DNA from: Iodobacter sp.
GTDB taxonomy: Bacteria; Pseudomonadota; Gammaproteobacteria; Burkholderiales; Chitinibacteraceae
Assembly: GCF_025352645.1 (NCBI RefSeq)
Contig: NZ_JANXSO010000175.1
Span: forward strand, 57,558 to 121,557
Direction of reading: 5' to 3'
DNA: 64,000 nucleotides
Each line of letters starts with the position of its first letter. Within the stretch, counting starts at the first letter, position 1. This document shows, one piece after another, positions 39,006-48,158 of the stretch. Under the pieces are notes generated by a model, which worked only from the letters and a program-made list of their open reading frames with translations, was not told the origin of the DNA and did no database searches. The position numbers and the translations under genes are program-made.

Positions 39006-40778
39006 ATGAGCGATTCAATTGACGCGGTTTTGCTAGATTACTACCAACGCGAGCTCACATGGCTGCGCCACGCTGGGGCGGATTTTGCTGCGCGTTACCC
39101 TAAAATTGCTCATAGGCTGGAATTATCCGAATACGAATGCCCCGATCCGCATATTGAACGGCTGCTCGAGAGCTTTGCTTTTTTAAATGCCCGTCTGCAG
39201 CGCCAATTAGATGACGATTTTTCCCAGCTTAGCAGCGCATTATTAGAAGAGCTTTACCCCTATGCGCTTCGCCCTATGCCCTCCACAGCGATTGCTTGTT
39301 TTCAAAGCGATGCCCCACAGGGCGCAAGCGGGCTGGAGATTAAACGCGGCACCTCTTTATTTGTAAACCATAAACGCAGCGAGCAAGAAACCGACAGCAT
39401 TTACTTTAGAACCACCGCCCCGCTCACGATATGGCCCTTGCAAATTGTGGAAGCGCTACTGCTAGACGCGGAAGAAAGCCAAAAAATCACTGGCCTTGCC
39501 TATGCACAATCGGCGCTTAAAATCTGCCTGCATTGCAGTGCAAAAGAAGGCTGGGCAGCCATAGACCCACAAAAAGTCACCGTGCATTTAGCAGGCTCTG
39601 CCGTTAATTCGGCCACGCTTTATGATCTGCTTGCCGCACACAGCCTTGCGGTATTTACCCGCAGCGCACAACAAATACAGCGCATTCATGGCCTACCTGA
39701 AGCGCAAGGTTTTACTGAGCAAGAAGCCTTGCTGCCAAATGAAAGCCACGCCAGTCATGGCCTGCTACTGGAATACTTTAGCTGCCCAGCCAAATTTGCT
39801 TTCTTTGATTTACCACTTCGCACCCCAGACGATGCCATGCAAGATCTGGAGCTGATCATTGCCTTTAGCGATAAACCCGCCAATCGGCTTAGCCTACAAG
39901 CCAGTGATTTGGCTTTGGGCTGCGTACCGGTGATTAATTTATTCCCACGTAGCTCCGAACCCTTACGCCCCAACGGCAAAAGCCGTGAGTACCGTGTAAT
40001 TGCCGATAGCCACCGAGAGCACGCCACTGAAATCTATGCCATCGGCCAAGTACGGGCGAGTAAATCCCACGGCGCGCAAATTGTGCCGCGCTATTTTGGC
40101 CTAAACCACGGCAACGCCAGCTGCTACTGGCACGCCAGACGCGTAGAAGGCCTTGGCCAGCGGCGTGGCAGCGATATGCTACTCACTTGGGTGAACGCCG
40201 ATTTTCAAACCGACGATCCTCCTGCCCCCACGCTCACCGCCGAGCTGCTTTGTACCAATCGCTTTCTTGCCGAATCACTGGCTGCCAGCACCGAGCTGGC
40301 CTTTGAAAAACCTGGCACCGTAGCCAAGGTGCGCCTTATGGCCCCCCCAACGCCGCAAATTGCTTACGCCAGCAAGGCACAATGGCGCTTGGTTTCGCAG
40401 CTATCGCTCAATCATTTATCTTTATGCGAAGGCCCACAGGCACTCGATGCACTACGTGAAATGCTCAGCCTCTATAACCTCGGCAATAGCACGGCAACAC
40501 GGCAGCAGATCGCAGGAATAATGCAGATTAGTGCCAAGCGCACGGTAGACCAAGTTGGCACAGAAGCATGGCGCGGCTGGCGCAACGGGCTGGAAGTACG
40601 GCTAGAACTAGACCCCAACCAATTTGCTGGCAGCAGCCGTGTCTTATTTGCCGGAGTACTGGCACAGTTTTTCTCGCAATACGCCAGCGTAAACCGCTTT
40701 ATCCGTACCGTACTGGTAGAAAAAGACAGAGAAGTCAAAACATGGCAACCGCTTGTGGGGGATCCACTCATTCTGTGA
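39006..40778 (+). CDS. tssF: Type VI secretion baseplate protein TssF
   Basis: The 590-residue protein starts LLDYYQRELTWLRHAGADFAARYPKIAHRLELSEYECPDPHIERLLESFAFL-like, which is diagnostic for TssF (VasA/ImpG). TssF forms the wedge with TssG and TssE around the VgrG spike. GAGG precedes the ATG. The C-terminal FIRTVLVEKDREVKTWQPLVGDP is conserved. A 201-base gap with a CACGGAG repeat follows before tssG. Confidence 0.94.
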   Translation: MSDSIDAVLLDYYQRELTWLRHAGADFAARYPKIAHRLELSEYECPDPHIERLLESFAFLNARLQRQLDDDFSQLSSALLEELYPYALRPMPSTAIACFQSDAPQGASGLEIKRGTSLFVNHKRSEQETDSIYFRTTAPLTIWPLQIVEALLLDAEESQKITGLAYAQSALKICLHCSAKEGWAAIDPQKVTVHLAGSAVNSATLYDLLAAHSLAVFTRSAQQIQRIHGLPEAQGFTEQEALLPNESHASHGLLLEYFSCPAKFAFFDLPLRTPDDAMQDLELIIAFSDKPANRLSLQASDLALGCVPVINLFPRSSEPLRPNGKSREYRVIADSHREHATEIYAIGQVRASKSHGAQIVPRYFGLNHGNASCYWHARRVEGLGQRRGSDMLLTWVNADFQTDDPPAPTLTAELLCTNRFLAESLAASTELAFEKPGTVAKVRLMAPPTPQIAYASKAQWRLVSQLSLNHLSLCEGPQALDALREMLSLYNLGNSTATRQQIAGIMQISAKRTVDQVGTEAWRGWRNGLEVRLELDPNQFAGSSRVLFAGVLAQFFSQYASVNRFIRTVLVEKDREVKTWQPLVGDPLIL

Positions 40779-40810
40779 ATTTATCGAGAGTTGAAAACCC
40801 AAATCTTGAA

Positions 40811-40848
40811 CCACGGAGGACACATAGAACACGGAGTTTCACGGAGAA
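40811..40848. repeat. CACGGAG-type short-period repeat
   Basis: CCACGGAGGACACATAG, ACACGGAG and TCACGGAG follow one another, giving three CACGGAG units at about 16-base and 10-base spacing. Such strings occur between genes in many bacteria. It lies between tssF and tssG. Confidence 0.5.
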
Positions 40849-40979
40849 AACCTATTGTGAGTTGCGCTATTTTTTTAAGTTTTTGAGCATTTTCAACGCA
40901 AGCAATTTATATGATTCAAAACTTGCACGTGTGCGGCCATCCGATGAGAAACATCAACTGGATGCGCACCCCATAAACC

Positions 40980-42041
40980 ATGAGCTATGCCGCATGCAAA
41001 GCAGAAACAAACATGCCCGCTAACACCCTCATCAACGAACTCTTCGCCGCGCCCTACCGCTTTGAGTTTGCTCAAGCCCTAGCGCTACTAGAAAAGTGTA
41101 ATCCAAGCCGCACGCCGGTTGGCACGGGGCTAGATCCTCGGCAAGAAACGGTGCGCCTATCTGGCCCGCTCTACCCGCTGTTTTACGCCAGCGCACTGGG
41201 GGAGATCAGCCAGCAAAATGAGCAGCTCTGCCTACAAGCATTTCTATTTGGCCTAGGCGGCCCAGATGGCCCCCTGCCCTACGCCTACCAAGATTGGCTG
41301 CAATCACGGCGCTTACAAAAAGACCACGGTCCAGCGGCTTTTTTAGACTTATTTCATCAACGCATCCTCGGCCAACTGTACCGAGTACAAAGTAAGCACC
41401 GCATCGCAGCGCCCTTTGCCAGCCCACTGCAAAGCCCAATTCAGCCTGTGCTGCAAGCACTCACCGGCATCTTGCCCAAAGCCTTACAGCATCGCTTAGC
41501 CATTTCTGATGCGGCCTTACTAGCGCACACCCCTATTTTGGCTAATCGCAGACGCTCCGCCGAGGGGTTTAAAGCCCTAGTAAGCAGCTACTGGGGCGAC
41601 ACCATCAGGATTAGCCCCTTTGATGGCGCATGGAGCGATATTCCCAGCAGCCACTTCAGCCGTATCGGCAGCCGAGGCCAAAATCAACGCTTAGGCCAAA
41701 ATGCCATGGCAGGGAAAAAAATATGGGATGAACACGCCGGAATCAAGCTCACCCTTGGCCCGCTCTCCCTAGAGCAATACTTTGCCTATCTGCCAACAGG
41801 AGCGCTCTACCGGCCATTGATGGCACTCGTGGCATTTTATTTTGGCCCAGAAATGCGTTGCAGGCTGGTGCTAAAACTGGCCGATAGCGCAAAAACCGCC
41901 AACGACTACACCGACGGCCAGCCAGCCACCCCCTTGGCCAAATCGGCCAGCCCATTTTTATTAGGGCTGAGCACTTGGCTAGGCTCCCCTCAGCCCATTA
42001 GCCATCGCCAATGCCAAGTGCCTAGTGAAGGATCACCATGA
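40980..42041 (+). CDS. tssG: Type VI secretion baseplate protein TssG
   Basis: The 353-residue protein has the TssG (VasB/ImpH) pattern: PYRFEFAQALALLEKCNPSR, VRLSGPLYPLFYASALGEI, then FLFGLGGPDGPLPYAYQDWLQSR. It works with TssF and TssK in the baseplate. An internal ATG at 41013 (MPANTLINELFAAPYRF) gives a more typical N-terminus and may be the real start; neither site has a strong Shine-Dalgarno sequence. The stop overlaps the clpV start by four bases. Confidence 0.93.
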   Translation: MSYAACKAETNMPANTLINELFAAPYRFEFAQALALLEKCNPSRTPVGTGLDPRQETVRLSGPLYPLFYASALGEISQQNEQLCLQAFLFGLGGPDGPLPYAYQDWLQSRRLQKDHGPAAFLDLFHQRILGQLYRVQSKHRIAAPFASPLQSPIQPVLQALTGILPKALQHRLAISDAALLAHTPILANRRRSAEGFKALVSSYWGDTIRISPFDGAWSDIPSSHFSRIGSRGQNQRLGQNAMAGKKIWDEHAGIKLTLGPLSLEQYFAYLPTGALYRPLMALVAFYFGPEMRCRLVLKLADSAKTANDYTDGQPATPLAKSASPFLLGLSTWLGSPQPISHRQCQVPSEGSP

Positions 42042-44605
42042 GCCTCGATTTAAGCGCACTGATTGCCCTGCTAAACCCCGCCAGCCGCGATGCCTTAGAG
42101 CGCGCCGCCCAGCGCTGCTTAATTCAAACCCATTTTTATATCGAAATTGAGCATGTTTTGCTGGAGTTAATTGAGATCGAAGGTGGCGATTTTTCGCAGA
42201 TATTGCCCTGCTGCGGCCTCACCCGCGATGCGCTCAGCACCGAAATCAACACCGCCCTAGAGCGCTTTAAACGCGGCAATACCCGCACCCCCGCCTTTGC
42301 CACGCATACCGTTAAGCTATTAGAAAGCGCCGTGGTCTATGCCACCGTCAGCCACAATCAGCGGGTGCGCTCCGGCATGCTGCTGCTGGCACTGTTAGAA
42401 AACGAAGAGCTGCGCAGCCTGCTGCTCAATGGGGTTTCATCCCTGCTCAGTATTAACCGCGATACGCTGCGCAGCGAACTGAGCGAATGGAGCGCAGCCT
42501 CTTGTGAAGCGCCGCCTGCACCCGCTAAAGAAGCCGGGCAGCAGCCCGCCGCTGCAAACCTAGGCATCAGCCCCCATGCGCCAGAAAACAGCGTGCTCAG
42601 TCAGTACACGCAGGATCTTTGCGCCGATGCACGCGCGGGCAAAATTGATCCGATTGTGGGGCGCGATGGCGAAATCCGTCAGGCGATTGATATTCTGCTG
42701 CGGCGCAGGCAAAACAACCCCATTTTGGTGGGCGCACCTGGCGTGGGCAAAACAGCGGTGGTGGAAGGCCTAGCGCTCAGAATCGCCGCCGGCGAAGTAC
42801 CGCCAGCGCTTAAAAACGTGGCGCTGCGTGTATTAGATTTAGGCCTGCTGCAAGCCGGGGCCAGCCTGAAAGGCGAGTTTGAGCAGCGCTTAAAAAGTGT
42901 GATCGAAGCGGTTAAAAACTCAGAAATCCCGATTATTTTATTTATTGATGAAGCGCATACGCTGGTGGGCGCGGGTGCCGCCGAAGGGCAAAATGACGCC
43001 GCCAATCTGCTGAAACCCGCGCTGGCCCGTGGCGAGCTGCGCACCATCGCCGCCACCACCTGGCTGGAATACAAAAAATACTTTGAAAAAGACCCTGCGC
43101 TGGCAAGGCGTTTTCAACTGGTACAAGTAGAGGAGCCAGACGAGGCCACCGCCATCGAAATGCTGCGCGGCGTGGCGGCCGAGTTGGAGCAGCACCACGG
43201 CGTGTATGTGCTGGATGCCGCCATTTGCGATGCGGTAAAGCTATCGCACCGCTATATCACCGGCCGCCAATTGCCAGACAAAGCCATCAGCGTACTCGAC
43301 ACCGCCTGCGCCCGCGTGGCGCTGGCCCAGCACGATGTGCCGCCGCAGCTAGAAGCCGCTCGCCACCGACAACTGGCGGTAGACGACGAGCTAAACCGCT
43401 TGCAAAGAGAGCAGCTCACCGGCGTGCCACACCAAGAGCGCATCAGCGCCCTGCAACAAGAACAAACCCAGCTCAAAACCCAAGCGCAAGAATTATCCAG
43501 CCGCTGGGACGACGAGCTAGCGGCGGTAAAAGAAATCCTACGCAGCCACACCGAGCTGATCGCACTCTCTAAAACCAACCCACGCAGCCCTGAAGAAGAA
43601 GAAAAATTTAACGATCTACCCGCAGAAATCAAGCGCCTTGAAAGCGGCTTAGATGCCATCCGCCAAGACGACCCCATGGTGCCCGCCCGCGTAGATTCAC
43701 GTACCGTTGCCGCCGTGATTGCAGGCTGGACAGGGATTCCCGTCGGCAAAATGCTGGCCGACGAAGCCTACGCCATCCGCACACTGGCCAAGCGCATGGG
43801 GCAAAGAATTTACGGCCAGCAAAGCGCGCTCGATACCATCGCCAGCCGCATCCAAGCCTACCGCGCTGGCCTGACCGACCCAGCCAAACCAGTTGGTGTG
43901 TTTCTACTTCCTGGCCCCACCGGCGTGGGCAAAACCGAAACCGCCTACGCGCTGGCCGACGCGCTCTACGGCGGCGAGCGTAATCTGGTCACCATTAATT
44001 TGTCTGAATACCAGGAAGCTCACACCGTCAGCCAGCTAAAAGGCGCACCGCCCGGCTATGTGGGCTACGGCAGCGGCGGCGTACTCACCGAAGCGGTGCG
44101 GCGTAAACCTTACTGCGTGGTGCTCCTCGATGAAATAGAAAAAGCCCACCCCGACGTACTGGAAGCGTTTTACAACGTGTTTGATAAAGGCATGATGGAA
44201 GACGGCAGCGGCTTGGTAGTCGATTTTAAAAACACCGTCATCCTCGCCACCAGCAATGTAGGGGCCGAGCTGATTATCGACACGCCTCCGCAAGCTTTCG
44301 CCAGCACCCAATTCGCCGACGACCTGCGCCACACCCTGCTGCAATCCTTCCGCCCCGCCTTTTTAGCCCGCATGACCGTCGTACCCTACCGCGCCCTAGA
44401 CGACACCATTCTCGCCCAAATAATAAAAACCAAATTAGAAAAATTAAAACAACGCTATATGGATGCCACAGGGAAAACCTTTGAATTTGAAAGCGGCATT
44501 GTGGCTGCGGTATTGGCCCGATGCCGGGGGGCGGGTGCGAGGGATGTGGATAATGTATTGATGGGAGAAGTGGTGGGGAAATTGGCGGAATGGGTGTTGG
44601 AGTGA
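42038..44605 (+). CDS. tssH: Type VI secretion ATPase TssH (ClpV)
   Basis: The 855-residue AAA+ unfoldase disassembles contracted sheaths. It has an N-terminal domain that binds the TssC N-terminus (about 1-150) and two ATPase rings. The first has Walker A GAPGVGKTAVVEG and Walker B IILFIDEAHTL. The second has Walker A PGPTGVGKTETAYAL and Walker B VVLLDEIEKAH. A ClpB-type coiled-coil middle domain (about 440-530) lies between them. The 3' end near 44600 shows a switch from GC-rich to AT-rich sequence. Confidence 0.96.
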   Translation: MSLDLSALIALLNPASRDALERAAQRCLIQTHFYIEIEHVLLELIEIEGGDFSQILPCCGLTRDALSTEINTALERFKRGNTRTPAFATHTVKLLESAVVYATVSHNQRVRSGMLLLALLENEELRSLLLNGVSSLLSINRDTLRSELSEWSAASCEAPPAPAKEAGQQPAAANLGISPHAPENSVLSQYTQDLCADARAGKIDPIVGRDGEIRQAIDILLRRRQNNPILVGAPGVGKTAVVEGLALRIAAGEVPPALKNVALRVLDLGLLQAGASLKGEFEQRLKSVIEAVKNSEIPIILFIDEAHTLVGAGAAEGQNDAANLLKPALARGELRTIAATTWLEYKKYFEKDPALARRFQLVQVEEPDEATAIEMLRGVAAELEQHHGVYVLDAAICDAVKLSHRYITGRQLPDKAISVLDTACARVALAQHDVPPQLEAARHRQLAVDDELNRLQREQLTGVPHQERISALQQEQTQLKTQAQELSSRWDDELAAVKEILRSHTELIALSKTNPRSPEEEEKFNDLPAEIKRLESGLDAIRQDDPMVPARVDSRTVAAVIAGWTGIPVGKMLADEAYAIRTLAKRMGQRIYGQQSALDTIASRIQAYRAGLTDPAKPVGVFLLPGPTGVGKTETAYALADALYGGERNLVTINLSEYQEAHTVSQLKGAPPGYVGYGSGGVLTEAVRRKPYCVVLLDEIEKAHPDVLEAFYNVFDKGMMEDGSGLVVDFKNTVILATSNVGAELIIDTPPQAFASTQFADDLRHTLLQSFRPAFLARMTVVPYRALDDTILAQIIKTKLEKLKQRYMDATGKTFEFESGIVAAVLARCRGAGARDVDNVLMGEVVGKLAEWVLE

Positions 44606-44670
44606 ATGCATTTCACCCTATCCATCCTTCTTTCAATGAAATAGTAACCTTCTAAATGGAGACTCATATC

Positions 44671-45201
44671 ATGCCTAAAAGTACACAACATGCCTTAATC
44701 ACCTGGATTCCAGGCTCTGAAGATGGAAGGAGGGAGGCACGTAATCTAAATAGAAAGTTTAATAATTATTCAGTTTTAAAAGCACCTGATAAATTGAGAC
44801 CAGGTGAGGGCTCCGAATATATGTCACTTATAGTAGTCGGCCATAGAGGAGAATTTAAGAAAGATCTTTTTTCATCCTTAGTAACATATTTATCCATAGC
44901 TCGTGTTAGCTGGGTTGTATTAGCGATGTGTAATTCATCTCAAAAAAATTACTTTGGTGTCCTTTCCGAACATAACGAACAACATTCTCCCGCACAGGAA
45001 TTAGCAAACAAACTTAATATAAAAGTATCTGGAACAAAACGAGACTTGCTTTTTCACGAGGTAGGCCAAGGACAGGCATTTGCATTGACCCTTGGAGAAA
45101 TTCTTATTCGAAGCAACCCAAACTCTGGAGAAGACCTATGGTTTGACTGCGAGAAGCAGAGTGACATTGATGAACTAACTGAGGCTTTATCCAGCCTATA
45201 G
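44671..45201 (+). CDS. Caspase-like (clan CD) candidate protein between clpV and vgrG
   Basis: The 176-residue protein has no signal peptide or membrane segment. A strand-like segment (HALITWIPGSED) is followed by SLIVVGHRG with His58 and, 29 residues later, by WVVLAMCNSS with Cys87. That spacing and the hydrophobic strand before each residue fit the His-Cys dyad of caspase-like peptidases (CHAT, C80, metacaspase types). SPAQELANKLNIKVSGTKR after the Cys also recalls that group. Active protease function is inferred only. GGAG nine bases before ATG 44671 supports this start over the ATG at 44656. The gene is much more AT-rich than tssH and vgrG, suggesting transfer. Its place inside the T6SS arm suggests an effector or effector-processing role. 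Confidence 0.55.
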   Translation: MPKSTQHALITWIPGSEDGRREARNLNRKFNNYSVLKAPDKLRPGEGSEYMSLIVVGHRGEFKKDLFSSLVTYLSIARVSWVVLAMCNSSQKNYFGVLSEHNEQHSPAQELANKLNIKVSGTKRDLLFHEVGQGQAFALTLGEILIRSNPNSGEDLWFDCEKQSDIDELTEALSSL

Positions 45202-45293
45202 GTTTAATTCATAGAGTGGCTACCAAATCAAAGGGGCCAGGCTCAATTTAATCACCCAATTCAAGGTCAAAAACAGGATGAAGTTTGGTTCTG

Positions 45294-45363
45294 TATAGGG
45301 TGTGCAAGTCGTTTTTCTTGCGCACCGCTCTCTGCGCTCCGACTTCCTCCTTGTACACCCTAT
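45294..45363. repeat. Inverted repeat between the caspase-like gene and vgrG
   Basis: ATAGGGTGTGCAAG at the left pairs with CTTGTACACCCTAT at the right (13 of 14 positions) across about 42 bases. A smaller stem (GCGCACCGC / CTGCGC) lies inside. AAAGGGGCCAGGCTCAATTT just upstream resembles motifs found next to REP-type elements. Confidence 0.5.
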
Positions 45364-45437
45364 GATTACCGACTCACCCAATGAATTAAACTAACGTTGA
45401 TAGGACTACATTCTTACCCCATTGCTCACAGGCCACC

Positions 45438-47444
45438 ATGACCCGCCCCACCGACACCGCCACTTCAATCTCCCTATCAGCCTCGGCCCTCGCGGATCTT
45501 TACCCCGATAGCGTATCGGGGGATGAGGGTTTGAATCAGTTGGGTGCCATCACACTGGCAGGCTACAGCGGTACCACGCTGACGATGGATGCGGCGATTG
45601 CTACGCACCTAACCGTCACCTTGCGCCACGATACTAAAACGCGGCCGCTGGATTTATTGTGCGCGGAGATTCGGCAATTGCCGGGCGATGCGACAGTAGA
45701 TAAATACAGCCTGACGCTGCGCCCTTGGCTGTGGTGGCTAACGCTGGCGAGTAATAACCGCGTGTTTCAGGCCAAAAGCGTGCCGGATATTGTGAAGGCG
45801 GTGTTTGCGGTGCATGGCTTTAGCGATTATTCGCTGAAACTCGATGCCACTTATGATCCGCGCGAATACTGCGTGCAATACGGCGAGAGCGATTTTGCTT
45901 TTGTTTCCCGCCTGATGGAAGACGAAGGGATTTTCTGGTTTTACACCCATGAAGACGGCAAACACACGCTGGTGCTGGCCGATAGCAACGATGCTTTCCC
46001 CGCCTGCCCCAATGCCAGCACCATCGCCTGGCTGGGGCAGGATATGGGCGCGAGGGAGTTGCACGGCATCCGCAGTGGCGAGCTGTGCCAGCAGGCGGTT
46101 TCTACCGCTTACAACACCAGCGATTACGAATTCACCACCGCCAGCACTTCACTCTATTCGCAGACCAAGGCGGTAGATGGTGCGCGCTCGGTGTATGAGC
46201 ATCCGGGCGGCTACACCGCCAAGGCCAAGGGCGACGCGCTGGGTAAAATCCGTGTGGCCGGTTTACGCAGCCAGGAGACGCGCTTTATTGGCGAGAGCGA
46301 TTGCCGCTGGCTGATCCCCGGCCACACTTTTACCCTGAGTGGCCACGATAACGCCGCCGCCAATATTGAATGGGTGGTCACTGCCGTTACCCACGACGCC
46401 AGCCATGCGCATTATCGCAACCGCTTTAGCGCCATCCCCAAGGCGACCCCATACCATCCGCCAAGGCTCACCCCCAAGCCACGCATGCATACGCAAACTG
46501 CATTGGTGGTGGGCAAATCAGGCGAGGAAATCTGGACCGACGAGCATGGCCGCATCAAGATTCAGTTCCCATGGGATCAGGATGGTAAAAAAGACGAAAC
46601 CAGCTCCTGCTGGGTGCGGGTGATGCAGGCGTGGAGCGGCAAAGCCTTTGGCACGCAATTTATTCCACGCATCGGCCAGGAAGTGGTGGTGACCTTTATT
46701 GATGGCGATCCAGACAAGCCGCTGGTCACCGGCTGCGTTTACAACGGCGACAACAGCCTGCCCTACGCCCTGCCCGCCAATCAGACGCAATCAGGCATCA
46801 AAACCAATTCATCCAAGGGCGGTGGCGGCTTTAACGAGCTGCGTTTTGAAGATAAAAAAGACGCCGAAGAAGTGTTTCTGCAAGCGCAAAAAGACCTTAA
46901 AACCAATATCCTTAACGACGTCACCCACACCATCGGCCACGATGAAATCCGCACGGTAAAAAACGACCGAACCCGCACCGTGCAGGAAGGCAACGACGCC
47001 ACTACCATAGACAAAGGTAACCGCACCCTAACGGTAAGCACAGGCGACGAAACCACCGATATCAAAGGCAAGCGCAGTGTAAAAGCAGGCGACGACGAAG
47101 CGCGTGAAGTAGGCGGCAATTTAGAGCAAAAAGTCACAGGTAATTACACCATCACCGTTGATGGTGATCTCAGCATTAAAGTCAGCGGCACCATCAACAT
47201 AGAAAGCAGCGGCGCCTACACCGCCAAAAGCGGCGCAGCACTGACCAATCAGGCAGCCACATCGCTCACCAATAAAGCGGGCACGGCGCTGACCAATCAG
47301 GCAGGCACATCTTTGGATAACAAAGCGGGAACCACCCTCACCAACGACGGCGGAGTCAGCCTGATGAACAAAGGCGGCGCAGAGCAAACTGTTGACGGCG
47401 GCGGCATGCTGACCATTAAAGGCGGGCTGGTGAAGATTAATTGA
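45438..47444 (+). CDS. vgrG: Type VI secretion spike protein VgrG (TssI)
   Basis: The 668-residue protein forms the trimeric spike. The gp27-like part covers about 1-360 (VQYGESDFAFVSRLMEDEGIFWFY is diagnostic). The OB-fold/gp5 part includes DEHGRIKIQFPWD, SCWVRVMQAWSGKAFG and FIPRIGQEVVVTFIDGDPDKPLVTG. The C-terminal needle is a beta-helix: seven eight-residue units of the form xxxxLTNx at about 597-652. No enzymatic extension follows, so effectors are presumably loaded non-covalently. The upstream region is separated from tssH by the caspase-like gene and an inverted repeat, so it may have its own promoter. Confidence 0.95.
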   Translation: MTRPTDTATSISLSASALADLYPDSVSGDEGLNQLGAITLAGYSGTTLTMDAAIATHLTVTLRHDTKTRPLDLLCAEIRQLPGDATVDKYSLTLRPWLWWLTLASNNRVFQAKSVPDIVKAVFAVHGFSDYSLKLDATYDPREYCVQYGESDFAFVSRLMEDEGIFWFYTHEDGKHTLVLADSNDAFPACPNASTIAWLGQDMGARELHGIRSGELCQQAVSTAYNTSDYEFTTASTSLYSQTKAVDGARSVYEHPGGYTAKAKGDALGKIRVAGLRSQETRFIGESDCRWLIPGHTFTLSGHDNAAANIEWVVTAVTHDASHAHYRNRFSAIPKATPYHPPRLTPKPRMHTQTALVVGKSGEEIWTDEHGRIKIQFPWDQDGKKDETSSCWVRVMQAWSGKAFGTQFIPRIGQEVVVTFIDGDPDKPLVTGCVYNGDNSLPYALPANQTQSGIKTNSSKGGGGFNELRFEDKKDAEEVFLQAQKDLKTNILNDVTHTIGHDEIRTVKNDRTRTVQEGNDATTIDKGNRTLTVSTGDETTDIKGKRSVKAGDDEAREVGGNLEQKVTGNYTITVDGDLSIKVSGTINIESSGAYTAKSGAALTNQAATSLTNKAGTALTNQAGTSLDNKAGTTLTNDGGVSLMNKGGAEQTVDGGGMLTIKGGLVKIN

Positions 47445-47453
47445 TGGCGTCGC

Positions 47454-47482
47454 GTGGGCACAAAGACATGCCCACCCTACAA
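47454..47482. repeat. Dispersed palindromic repeat, GTAGGGTGGGCA type
   Basis: GTGGGCA and TGCCCACCCTAC pair around eight bases directly after vgrG. It may act as a hairpin at the end of the vgrG message. Confidence 0.5.
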
Positions 47483-47505
47483 AACCAGCTCTAAGTTTGA
47501 TGACC

Positions 47506-47609
47506 TTGTCCCCCCCGTTGAAAAAGGGGGGTTAGGGGGGATTTGCACGGAATAGAGCTAATTACAAAAGCGAATCCCCCTCAATCTCCCCCTTTTACAA
47601 AGGGGGAAG
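47506..47609. repeat. CCCCCTTTGTAAAAGGGGG repeat, copy 2 (double palindrome)
   Basis: CCCCCCCGTTGAAAAAGGGG and GGTTAGGGGGGATTT on the left are mirrored by GAATCCCCCTCAATCTCCCC and CTTTTACAAAGGGGG on the right, an inverted pair of about 100 bases. This is a common class of intergenic repeat. It sits just before the MORN-repeat gene. Confidence 0.6.
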
Positions 47610-47625
47610 CTACATCGAGGCCACC

Positions 47626-48150
47626 ATGCCCCAGCCTTTTGAACTAGAACGCGGCAGCAGCAAGCTTATTGGCACGATGAACGAAGGCGCACTAGATGGG
47701 CCATTTAAAGTGTTCGATCAAAAAAGGCCGCTTGCATCCATGCAATATAAAAATGGCGATCTGCACGGGCCGATGCTGATGATGCATCCCAATGGCAAGC
47801 CATCGGCAAGGCTCAGCTATCAAGCTGGGCTATTGCACGGCTCCGCTTTATTTTTCTCACCACAGGGGATATTGCAACGCGAATGTGTTTATCAGCAGGG
47901 GCAACTGCATGGCCCATTAAAAAACTTTTTTAATGATGGCAAAGTTGCACAGCTAGAGCATTACCAAACGGGGCTGCAGCATGGCGAGCAGCTGCGCTTC
48001 CACCCCAATGGGCAGATCGCTGAAAAACAAACCTTTAATCAGGGCATTGCCGAGGGCGGAATCCAGCTCTTTGATAACGAGGGCAAAACGCTTGGTAAGG
48101 ATGGCAAGCCGGTTTCTAAGCTTAAAGCGTGGTTAAACCCCGAAGCTTAA
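47626..48150 (+). CDS. MORN/YwqK-like repeat protein
   Basis: The 174-residue cytoplasmic protein consists of about six tandem units of roughly 22 residues with the pattern Y-x-N/A/Q-G-x-L-H-G-P (for example YKNGDLHGPMLMMHPNGKPSARLSYQ). These are MORN-type beta-hairpin repeats, often annotated as YwqK-family antitoxin. GAGG lies six bases before the ATG. Its place after vgrG and before a PAAR-like gene suggests an accessory or immunity-like role in the T6SS, but no matching toxin is adjacent. Confidence 0.75.
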   Translation: MPQPFELERGSSKLIGTMNEGALDGPFKVFDQKRPLASMQYKNGDLHGPMLMMHPNGKPSARLSYQAGLLHGSALFFSPQGILQRECVYQQGQLHGPLKNFFNDGKVAQLEHYQTGLQHGEQLRFHPNGQIAEKQTFNQGIAEGGIQLFDNEGKTLGKDGKPVSKLKAWLNPEA

Positions 48151-48158
48151 ATGCCACA

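Noticed and set aside
42358..44373. Minus-strand open frames opposite clpV
   Set aside because: The GC-rich coding strand suppresses stops on the other strand; the proteins look random (Ser/Arg-rich) and clpV is intact.
45738..46790. Open frames on both strands overlapping vgrG
   Set aside because: vgrG is full length with all family motifs; the overlapping frames have no family features.
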